The position numbers and the translations under genes were made by a program. A stretch of DNA of 5,636 bases from Alphaproteobacteria bacterium (GTDB lineage Bacteria; Pseudomonadota; Alphaproteobacteria; RS24): assembly GCA_028816945.1 (NCBI GenBank), contig JAPPQG010000053.1:1-5636 (forward strand), given 5' to 3'. A model generated the notes under the pieces. That model was given only the letters and a program-made list of their open reading frames with translations. It had not been told where the DNA came from and searched no databases. Below, piece after piece: positions 1 to 5,636 of this stretch (the stretch's first letter is position 1; the number at the start of each line of letters is the position of its first letter).

Positions 1-195
1 GCTTGCCATAAAATTGCCTTGTGATGAGACCCATGTGCGCTTAAAGCGGCCGCGCCCTGCTGTCTGTCGGTCGGCTAAAATCCAAGCAGGCATCGGCACC
101 CCTTCTTGTGCTAAACGGCGGGCTTCATCATTCGTGCTTGCCACTTCGGCAAACTGATATAAATGATAGGGTTTGGGTAAGTTAGCACTTTGCAT
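1..195 (-). CDS. birA: Biotin--[acetyl-CoA-carboxylase] ligase, N-terminal part (partial)
   Basis: The first 65 codons of a biotin protein ligase are present; the rest lies beyond the left edge. The enzyme makes biotinyl-5'-AMP and transfers biotin to a lysine of carboxylase carrier domains in the cytoplasm. Visible family motifs are STNDEA (residues 20-25), ADRQTAGRGR (41-50), and RTWVSSQGN (53-61), which together form the start of the catalytic domain and its biotin/AMP-binding loop. There is no room for an N-terminal helix-turn-helix domain, so this is a ligase without the E. coli-type repressor domain. The ATG is firm because in-frame TAA codons lie just upstream. Two positions depart from the usual motif: Lys52 replaces the usual Gly of GRGRxG, and Ser58 replaces the usual Pro of SPxGN. 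No Shine-Dalgarno sequence precedes the ATG. Position after nuoN is common in alphaproteobacteria. Confidence 0.9.
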   Translation of the reverse strand, partial: MQSANLPKPYHLYQFAEVASTNDEARRLAQEGVPMPAWILADRQTAGRGRFKRTWVSSQGNFMAS

Positions 196-253
196 GGATT
201 ATATTTATAAGAGGGATTATATTTATAAAGAGAGGCTATATTTATAAAGGAGG
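196..253 (-). repeat. Three tandem AT-rich units between nuoN and birA
   Basis: The whole spacer consists of three head-to-tail copies of about 20, 20 and 18 bp (253-234, 233-214, 213-196 on the minus strand). All share the core TTATAAATATA; the last two end in ATAATCC and the first ends in AGCC. The third copy abuts the birA ATG. The second and third copies each contain a perfect TATAAT (221-216 and 203-198), but no convincing -35 box lies at the right distance. The unit could therefore supply a birA promoter or simply be slippage-generated spacer. No terminator hairpin is seen, so nuoN and birA are probably co-transcribed. Confidence 0.8.
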
Positions 254-1735
254 TCACTTACCGCTCGGCATTATGCCAAATTCGGGTGGTAAATTGCTTA
301 ACAGCGCATTGGCAGCTGTCTGTGATATTTCAATCAATGGTATGGGATAGAAGAAAAATAAAATCATCATAAAACTTGCTATGGCTGAAATAATTTTCAA
401 TTCCCGCGGCATAGGCAAATTGACTTCATCTTTTGGCTCATCTAAATACATAATTTTGACAATGCGTAAATAATAATAAGCAGCAACGACACTTGCCAAA
501 ACACCAAGCAGGGCTAATAGATAAAGCTGTGAGTCAATGGCCGCGCGAAATACATAAAATTTAGCAAAAAAGCCCGCCAAAGGGGGAATCCCCGCCAATG
601 AAAACATTAAACTTGCCAAGCAAAAAGCCATAAAGGGCTGGGTGCGGCTTAATCCCGCAAGGTCATCAATTTGCTCTACCATGCCCTGCTCGCTGCGCAT
701 AGACAAGATACAGGCAAATGTGCCAAGCGTCATAATAACATAAAGCGTGATATAGATAATCACACCTGTCACGCCCTGTGCGCCAATCGCCGCAAAGCCA
801 ACCAAAGCAAACCCCATATGGCCGATTGAGGAATAAGCCATAAGCCTCTTAATGTTTGTTTGCCCAATAGCGGCAAAGGCACCTAAAGCCATGCTTGCAA
901 TGGATAGGAAAATAATAATTTGCTGCCATGCATCAACAGCCTGTGGGAAAGTAATAATAATCGCGCGCATAAATAAAGCCATTGCGGCAACTTTTGGGGC
1001 GGCGGCAAAAAAGCCCGTGACGGGTGTCGGTGCGCCTTCATAAACATCGGGCGTCCACATATGAAATGGCACAGCAGAAATTTTGAAAGCAAAGCCTGCC
1101 ATGAGAAAAACCAGCCCAAAAATTAAACCAATATCTATATTGTCGTGCGAACTGATAGCAATTTGCGCTAATTCGGAGAAATTAACCGTGCCTGTAAAGC
1201 CATAAATTAAAGAAGCACCATATAGCAAAATGCCCGAACTCAATGCGCCTAACACAAAATATTTAAGCCCTGCTTCTGTCGCCCGCCCCGACTCTCGGTT
1301 AATGCTTGCCATGACATAAAGCGCAAGGCTTTGCAATTCCAAACCCATATAAAGAGCAATTAAATCATTGGCTGAAATCATAATTGCCATGCCGACCGCC
1401 GCCAAAAGGGCAAGAATTGGATATTCAAAACGCTCAATTTTTTCTTGCCGCATAAAATTATGCGACATAATCAATGACAAAATGACCGCAGAAAAGGTTA
1501 GGATTTTCATAAAAGCTGTAAAACTATCAGCCACAAATCCATTATTAAATGCCTTCAATTCGCCGCCATTTTGTAATGCAACTGCAAGCATGGCTGCAAT
1601 CAGCAAAACAATCGCCCCACGACTAATCATAAGGGCATTATGCGGTGGCGTAAAAACACCAAACATCAATAACCCCATCGCCCCAACAAAAAGGAGCAAT
1701 TCAGGCATAATAATAATCAAGTCATGGGTAATCAT
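254..1735 (-). CDS. nuoN: NADH-quinone oxidoreductase subunit N
   Basis: This 493-residue integral membrane protein is one of three antiporter-like proton-pumping subunits of complex I, located next to the NuoK/J/A/H end of the membrane arm. It matches the family in length (about 480-500) and is hydrophobic throughout, consistent with about 14 transmembrane helices. Key buried residues can be placed: Glu133 in [10 protein letters not shown], Lys158 in GLKYF, Lys218 in [11 protein letters not shown], His225, Lys296 in [11 protein letters not shown] and Lys392 in GFFAKFYVF. The motif [18 protein letters not shown] (residues 223-240) is the typical proton_antipo_M signature. The start [14 protein letters not shown] fits the family and has an AGGA ribosome site. 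The ATG lies 22 nt after the nuoM stop. The gene is intact, with no frameshift. The C-terminus ends in a short polar tail, [11 protein letters not shown]. Confidence 0.97.
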   Translation of the reverse strand: MITHDLIIIMPELLLFVGAMGLLMFGVFTPPHNALMISRGAIVLLIAAMLAVALQNGGELKAFNNGFVADSFTAFMKILTFSAVILSLIMSHNFMRQEKIERFEYPILALLAAVGMAIMISANDLIALYMGLELQSLALYVMASINRESGRATEAGLKYFVLGALSSGILLYGASLIYGFTGTVNFSELAQIAISSHDNIDIGLIFGLVFLMAGFAFKISAVPFHMWTPDVYEGAPTPVTGFFAAAPKVAAMALFMRAIIITFPQAVDAWQQIIIFLSIASMALGAFAAIGQTNIKRLMAYSSIGHMGFALVGFAAIGAQGVTGVIIYITLYVIMTLGTFACILSMRSEQGMVEQIDDLAGLSRTQPFMAFCLASLMFSLAGIPPLAGFFAKFYVFRAAIDSQLYLLALLGVLASVVAAYYYLRIVKIMYLDEPKDEVNLPMPRELKIISAIASFMMILFFFYPIPLIEISQTAANALLSNLPPEFGIMPSGK

Positions 1736-1740
1736 AATCG

Positions 1741-1744
1741 TCCT
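1741..1744 (-). promoter_or_regulatory. Ribosome binding site of nuoN
   Basis: AGGA on the minus strand lies five bases before the nuoN ATG, in the 22-nt gap after nuoM. The gap begins with the nuoM TAA followed at once by further stop triplets (TAATAGATAG), and it repeats GATAG (1755-1751 and 1747-1743). This supports the chosen start at 1735. Confidence 0.65.
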
Positions 1745-1757
1745 ATCATTCTATCTA

Positions 1758-3245
1758 TTATCTCGTAAGCAAAGCATTATGATAAAGAGAAAGCAGATTC
1801 TCAACAGAGGCTGCTGTTAAATCGAGGATTGGCATCGGCCAAAAGCCAAAAATAAGCGTTGCCGCTATTGGCAAAAACAAGACAGCTATCTCACGCAGAT
1901 TCATATCGGTGACAGAGCGCAAAGCTTCATTATCTAATGTGCCGAAACTGACACGGCGATAGAGCGAAAGCGCATAACAGGCGGATAAAATAATCCCCGT
2001 TGCGGCCAAAACGGCCACCCATGTATTGACCTGAAAAACGCCAATAATTGGCAAAAATTCACCAACAAAACCGCTTGTGCCGGGCAGGCCCGTATTGGCT
2101 AATGTAAAGAGCATGAAAATGGTTGCATAAACAGGCATACGGCTGGCTAGCCCACCATAAGCAGAAATCTCTCGTGTATGGAGGCGGTCATAAACCACAC
2201 CAACGCATAGAAAAAGAGCAGCCGATACCCACCCATGCGATAGCATTTGAAAAATAGCCCCCTGCACGCCTTGCTGGTTAAAAGCAAAAATGCCTATCGT
2301 CACAAAGCCCATATGGGCAACAGACGAATAGGCAATAAGTTTCTTCATATCCTCCTGCGCAAAAGCAACAAGCGAAGCATAAATAATAGCAATCACGCTT
2401 AACACAAAAACAAAATCAGCAAACATAGCGGAGGCTAATGGAAACATTGGCAATGAAAAACGCAAAAACCCATAACCGCCCATTTTTAATAAAACACCCG
2501 CCAAAATAACTGAACCTGCCGTTGGCGCTTCCACATGCGCATCTGGTAGCCAAGTATGAACAGGCCACATGGGCAGTTTGACGGCAAAACTTGCAAAAAA
2601 AGCAAGCCAAAGCCAAGTTTGCGCGGGCGCGGTAAAATCATGCGCCATAAGGTCAGGAATAAAACTCGTACCTGCCTGCCAATACATATATAAAACCGCC
2701 AATAGCATAAAGACAGAGCCTAATAATGTATAAAGGAAAAATTTGAAACTTGCATAAACCCGTCTTGCCCCGCCCCAAATACCAATAATGAGGAACATGG
2801 GAATGAGACCTGATTCAAAAAATAGATAAAATAAAACAATATCAAGCGCACAAAAAACGCCAAGTATAAGTGTTTCAAGGATAAGAAAGGCAACCATATA
2901 TTCACGCACACGCTGGGTGACCGATTCCCAACTTGCCAAAATACAAAGGGGCATTAAAGAGGTGACCAAAATAACAAATAAAACAGAAATACCATCCACC
3001 CCTAGCGCATAGTCAATGCCCCCGCCAAGCCAATTAAACCGTTCTACAAATTGGAAATCGGTGCTAGCACTGTCAAATCTAAATAACATTAACAGGCTTA
3101 ATATAAAGGTCACAAGCATCGTCCAAAGCGCAACGGCGCGCGCATTACGCATAATGACTTCTTCTTCCCCGCGTATCAGTAAAATAAAAATAGCCCCCAA
3201 TGCGGGTAGAAAGATAATTGTGCTTAAAATCGGCCAATCAAACAT
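1758..3245 (-). CDS. nuoM: NADH-quinone oxidoreductase subunit M
   Basis: NuoM is the middle antiporter-like subunit of the complex I membrane arm and pumps protons. The protein has 495 residues, near the family norm of about 500, with about 14 predicted membrane helices. Visible functional residues are Glu144 in [10 protein letters not shown], Lys223 in [17 protein letters not shown], His230, His237, Lys254 in VLLKMGGYG, His311 in SVAHMGF, His337 in MLSHGW and Glu396 in SGFVGEF. Glu144, Lys223, Lys254 and Glu396 correspond to the proton-path residues known from E. coli NuoM. An in-frame ATG nine codons upstream (3272) would add [10 protein letters not shown] prefer 3245 because [14 protein letters not shown] matches the family N-terminus, a strong ribosome site sits just before it, and it forms a TAATG junction with the nuoL stop. 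That one-base overlap implies translational coupling. The gene is intact. Confidence 0.97.
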   Translation of the reverse strand: MFDWPILSTIIFLPALGAIFILLIRGEEEVIMRNARAVALWTMLVTFILSLLMLFRFDSASTDFQFVERFNWLGGGIDYALGVDGISVLFVILVTSLMPLCILASWESVTQRVREYMVAFLILETLILGVFCALDIVLFYLFFESGLIPMFLIIGIWGGARRVYASFKFFLYTLLGSVFMLLAVLYMYWQAGTSFIPDLMAHDFTAPAQTWLWLAFFASFAVKLPMWPVHTWLPDAHVEAPTAGSVILAGVLLKMGGYGFLRFSLPMFPLASAMFADFVFVLSVIAIIYASLVAFAQEDMKKLIAYSSVAHMGFVTIGIFAFNQQGVQGAIFQMLSHGWVSAALFLCVGVVYDRLHTREISAYGGLASRMPVYATIFMLFTLANTGLPGTSGFVGEFLPIIGVFQVNTWVAVLAATGIILSACYALSLYRRVSFGTLDNEALRSVTDMNLREIAVLFLPIAATLIFGFWPMPILDLTAASVENLLSLYHNALLTR

Positions 3246-5176
3246 TACGGCCCTCCCGTCAGCATAAACCAACTCGTAAGGCCAACAATGCCCGCAAGCA
3301 TAGCAAAAGCATAGTGATAGACATAACCCGATTGCAATTTAACAATATGCTTTGTAAGTCTTTGCACTTGGGCGGCTATCCCGTCCGGGCCGAAGCCGTC
3401 AATAATAAACCCGTCCCCCTTTTTCCATAGCAAACGAGCAAGCCATTTCGCTGGGCGCACAAATATAAAGTCATAGATTTCGTCAAAATACCATTTATTG
3501 AGTAAAAAATTGTAAATCACATCTTGTTGTTCGGCAATTTGTTTAGGTATATTCGGCCGCCGAATATAGAAAAGCCACGCACACAAAAAGCCCAACACCA
3601 TCATAATACTTGCCGTATAGGGTATGAAGGGCGGCACTAAATGCAAATCATGCAAAATATGATTATCAGCCGCATTAAAAATAGCCGCCCGCCAAAAGCC
3701 CGCCTGCCCGTCGCCAATAAATAAATCCTTAAAAGTAAAGCCCGCAAATAAAGCGCCTATGGCAAGCAAAATTAACGGTATCATCATAACGGGCGGGCTT
3801 TCATGGACGCGGCTTAATTGGTCATTTGTTAAATGCGTTTTGCCATGAAAAGTCATAAACATAAGCCGCCATGAATAAAAGGCAGTTAATAAAGCGGTTA
3901 TCAGCAATAAAGTGAAAGCAAACATATGCGGCGCGCTGTGTGCGGCAAAAGCAGCCTCAATAATCGCATCTTTTGAATAATAGCCCGCGGTTAGTGGAAA
4001 GCCTGTAAGGGCTAATGTGCCAATTAACATAAGCATCCAAGTAAAAGGTATCATTTCCCGCAAGCCCCCCATTTTCCGCATATCTTGTTCATCCTCGACA
4101 GCATGAATAACCGAGCCAGCACCAAGAAATAAAAGGGCTTTGAAAAACGCATGCGTAAATAAATGAAAAATAGCTATTTGATAAGCCCCAATGCCAAGTG
4201 CGACAAACATATAGCCAAGTTGCGAGCAAGTGGAATAAGCAATAACCCGCTTAATGTCATTTTGCACGAGCGCGACAGTGGCCGCAAAAAAGGCTGTAAT
4301 AGAGCCGACCACTGTTACAACGGCCAAAGCATCGGGCGCATATTCAAAAAGGGGCGAACATCTTGCGACTAGAAAAATGCCAGCCGTCACCATCGTTGCG
4401 GCATGGATAAGGGCTGAAACGGGCGTTGGCCCTTCCATAGCATCGGGTAGCCATGTGTGGAGCAGAAATTGTGCCGATTTACCCATTGCCCCCATAAATA
4501 AAAGCAGGCAAATAGTTGTTAGCAATGGCACGGTTTGACCGAGAAACATAAATTCGCCCTTTGCGAGAACGGGCGCGGCGGCGAAAACATCATCAAAATG
4601 AATTGACCCAACGGCAAAATAAATGACCGCAAGGCCAATCATAAAGCCAAAATCACCAACCCGATTGACAATAAAGGCTTTAATGGCGGCCGCATTGGCA
4701 GATGGTTTTTTGAACCAAAAGCCTATCAATAAATAAGAGGCAAGGCCGACCCCTTCCCAACCGAAAAAAAGCTGTAAAAAATTATCCGCTGTCACTAGCA
4801 CAAGCATGGCAAAGGTGAAAAAGGATAGATAGGCAAAAAAGCGGGGGCGGTGTGGGTCGTGGCGCATATAGCCAATAGAATAAATATGTACAAGCATAGA
4901 TATGCTATTGACGACAACCAGCATAACGGCTGTTAATGTATCAATACGCAATTTCCAATCTGCTTCAAATGTGCCGACATGAATCCATTCTAAAATAGTC
5001 ACCGATTGTGACTCATTATAAATAGCAACATCGGCAAAAATGATAGCCGATAGGCCAGCCGCAACTGTCATGCAGACACATGTAATAATCGCGCAAGTTT
5101 GCGCACTTATCACACGACCCAATAGACCCGCTAGCACAGCACCCAAAAGGGGCAGAAAAATAATCAGCTCAACCAT
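3245..5176 (-). CDS. nuoL: NADH-quinone oxidoreductase subunit L
   Basis: NuoL is the distal antiporter-like subunit of complex I. The 643-residue length fits the family (about 610-680), with about 16 membrane helices. Proton-path residues seen are Glu141 in [14 protein letters not shown], Asp175 in NRVGDFGF, Lys233 in MGKSAQF, His258 in [12 protein letters not shown], Lys309 in [12 protein letters not shown], His338 and His342 in [14 protein letters not shown], and Lys402-Asp403 in YYSKDAI. All match residues known to matter in E. coli Nuo[21 protein letters not shown] (240-259) is the family signature. Residues about 540-615, between the last two membrane helices, would hold the long lateral helix that runs along NuoM and NuoN. 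They are followed by the anchor helix in [14 protein letters not shown] (614-627). The start [13 protein letters not shown] is typical. The ATG has only a weak ribosome site (AAAGCGG, 5189-5183). The gene is intact; its TAA overlaps the nuoM ATG by one base. Confidence 0.98.
   Translation of the reverse strand: MVELIIFLPLLGAVLAGLLGRVISAQTCAIITCVCMTVAAGLSAIIFADVAIYNESQSVTILEWIHVGTFEADWKLRIDTLTAVMLVVVNSISMLVHIYSIGYMRHDPHRPRFFAYLSFFTFAMLVLVTADNFLQLFFGWEGVGLASYLLIGFWFKKPSANAAAIKAFIVNRVGDFGFMIGLAVIYFAVGSIHFDDVFAAAPVLAKGEFMFLGQTVPLLTTICLLLFMGAMGKSAQFLLHTWLPDAMEGPTPVSALIHAATMVTAGIFLVARCSPLFEYAPDALAVVTVVGSITAFFAATVALVQNDIKRVIAYSTCSQLGYMFVALGIGAYQIAIFHLFTHAFFKALLFLGAGSVIHAVEDEQDMRKMGGLREMIPFTWMLMLIGTLALTGFPLTAGYYSKDAIIEAAFAAHSAPHMFAFTLLLITALLTAFYSWRLMFMTFHGKTHLTNDQLSRVHESPPVMMIPLILLAIGALFAGFTFKDLFIGDGQAGFWRAAIFNAADNHILHDLHLVPPFIPYTASIMMVLGFLCAWLFYIRRPNIPKQIAEQQDVIYNFLLNKWYFDEIYDFIFVRPAKWLARLLWKKGDGFIIDGFGPDGIAAQVQRLTKHIVKLQSGYVYHYAFAMLAGIVGLTSWFMLTGGP
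3251..3257 (-). promoter_or_regulatory. Ribosome binding site of nuoM, inside nuoL
   Basis: GGGAGGG on the minus strand lies five bases before the ATG at 3245, within the last codons of nuoL (encoding the terminal Gly-Gly-Pro). It is the strongest Shine-Dalgarno sequence on the coding strand here. It decides the nuoM start in favour of 3245 over 3272. Confidence 0.8.
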
Positions 5177-5238
5177 GTTTAACCGCTTTATTCTGTGTTT
5201 GTGTTTGTTTTACAATATATTCTCTCATCTCTAATCTC
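5177..5238 (-). other. A/CA-rich leader before nuoL
   Basis: This stretch lies between the dyad array and the nuoL ATG. On the coding strand it begins purine-rich (GAGAGATTAGAGATGAGAG), passes through AATATATTGT, and then becomes an A/C tract (AAACAAACACAAACACAG) before AAAGCGGTTAAAC and the ATG. It looks unstructured and lacks a good Shine-Dalgarno sequence. A 19-codon open frame starts at 5228 and its TGA (5171-5169) overlaps the nuoL start; whether it is translated is unknown. TATATT (5219-5214) resembles a -10 box, but I see no matching -35, so I do not call a promoter. Confidence 0.4.
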
Positions 5239-5318
5239 TCAGGCACGAGTGCCTCTCCGTAGGCACGAGTGGCGCAACCACAAGTGGCTCGGCCACGAGT
5301 GGCGCCACCACGAGTGGC
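5239..5318 (-). repeat. Tandem 15-bp GC-rich palindromic repeat array after nuoK
   Basis: Five units follow the nuoK stop directly. On the minus strand the consensus is GCCACTCGTGG plus four variable bases. Unit starts are 5318, 5303, 5288, 5273 and, after five extra bases, 5253. Each unit carries a 12-bp dyad (for example 5303-5292, GCCACTCGTGGC). The last one (5253-5242) reads GGCACTCGTGCC, where both arms changed together and the dyad stays perfect. The fourth is a hybrid with one mismatch. Adjacent arms can also pair with each other, e.g. the perfect palindrome GTGGCGCCAC at 5299-5308. No T-run follows, so this is not a classic intrinsic terminator. It may act as an mRNA processing or stability element, be a binding site array, or be a neutral expansion. 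Confidence 0.85.
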
Positions 5319-5636
5319 TTAGCCCCGCATTTGATTAACATCTTCAACCTCAATACTGCCGCGGTTGCGGAAATAGACAACCAAAATCGCAAGCCCAATC
5401 GCCGCCTCCCCTGCCGCCACAGTCAATACTAAAAGCGCAAATATTTGCCCTGTTAAATCGCCCAAATAAGCAGAAAATGCCGCTAAATTGATATTAGCCG
5501 CCAATAGCATCAGCTCAATAGACATTAAAATAATAATAATATTTTTGCGGTTTAGGAAAATACCAAAAATCCCAATCGTGAATAATATCGCCGCAAGGGT
5601 GAGATAATTGCCTAATCCAATGTTTGCCATGTCCAT
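5319..5636 (-). CDS. nuoK: NADH-quinone oxidoreductase subunit K
   Basis: NuoK is a small complex I membrane subunit (mitochondrial ND4L homologue) with three transmembrane helices, linking the quinone-site region to NuoN. Two essential buried glutamates are present: Glu41 in [13 protein letters not shown] and Glu77 in [13 protein letters not shown], matching E. coli Glu36 and Glu72. The N-terminal block [11 protein letters not shown] and the tail [15 protein letters not shown] are typical of alphaproteobacteria. From the ATG at the window edge it has 105 residues. The in-frame ATG at 5630 ([10 protein letters not shown]) would give 103, closer to the usual 100-102 and possibly the true start. 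The ribosome site is outside the window, so this cannot be settled, and an upstream start is not excluded. The TAA is immediately followed by the palindromic array. Confidence 0.95.
   Translation of the reverse strand: MDMANIGLGNYLTLAAILFTIGIFGIFLNRKNIIIILMSIELMLLAANINLAAFSAYLGDLTGQIFALLVLTVAAGEAAIGLAILVVYFRNRGSIEVEDVNQMRG

Noticed and set aside
246..275. Perfect plus-strand Shine-Dalgarno AAAGGAGG
   Set aside because: No ATG, GTG or TTG lies at a usable distance on the plus strand; the nearest ATG is about 20 bases away and lies antisense to nuoN.
1368..1820. Plus-strand 150-codon open frame opposite nuoN and the end of nuoM
   Set aside because: It is antisense to a well-conserved gene, has no family resemblance or ribosome site, and crosses a gene boundary; it is a shadow of the coding strand.
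3246..3272. Upstream ATG of nuoM (adding MVYADGRAV)
   Set aside because: The extension does not look like a NuoM N-terminus, and the strong GGGAGGG site and TAATG junction point to 3245.
5206..5245. Promoter for nuoL
   Set aside because: TATATT at 5219-5214 is a possible -10 box, but no sequence near TTGACA lies about 17 bp upstream.
5239..5318. CRISPR array
   Set aside because: Units are 15 bp with only 4 variable bases, far shorter than CRISPR repeats and spacers, and no cas genes are present.
5239..5318. Intrinsic terminator between nuoK and nuoL
   Set aside because: No hairpin in the array is followed by a T-run on the coding strand, and nuoL clearly belongs to the same operon.

Overview
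The window holds the distal end of a nuo operon, which encodes respiratory complex I (NADH:ubiquinone oxidoreductase). It is read entirely on the minus strand, in the order nuoK, nuoL, nuoM, nuoN, then the start of birA. The sequence suggests an alphaproteobacterium: nuoN is followed directly by a biotin ligase gene, as in many genomes of that class. The NuoK C-terminus ([15 protein letters not shown]) and the NuoL C-terminus ([14 protein letters not shown]) also look like alphaproteobacterial and mitochondrial-type complex I. Base composition is moderately AT-rich (low to mid 40s % GC, estimated by eye). I cannot name a genus.

Layout in transcription order, from right to left. The nuoK gene (5636 to 5319) meets the right window edge at its likely start. 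A 142-nt spacer (5177-5318) opens with a GC-rich array of five 12-bp dyads and continues as an unstructured-looking A/CA-rich leader. nuoL (5176 to 3245) overlaps nuoM (3245 to 1758) by one base in a TAATG junction, with a strong Shine-Dalgarno sequence inside nuoL. A 22-nt gap leads to nuoN (1735 to 254). A 58-nt AT-rich spacer made of three tandem near-identical units separates nuoN from birA (195 to beyond position 1).

NuoL, NuoM and NuoN are the three antiporter-like subunits of the membrane arm. NuoK is one of the small subunits that link them to the quinone site. All four genes are intact, near family length, and keep the buried Glu/Lys/His residues of the proton pathways, so this looks like a working complex I. 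BirA attaches biotin to carboxylases and has no mechanistic role in complex I; it is a conserved neighbour.

The genes are ordinary and I see no new multi-gene system. What deserves a second look lies between them: the two longer spacers are built largely of short tandem repeats. The 15-bp dyad array after nuoK is the most distinctive, with a paired base change suggesting a conserved dyad and a reading frame left open from the nuoK stop to the nuoL start.
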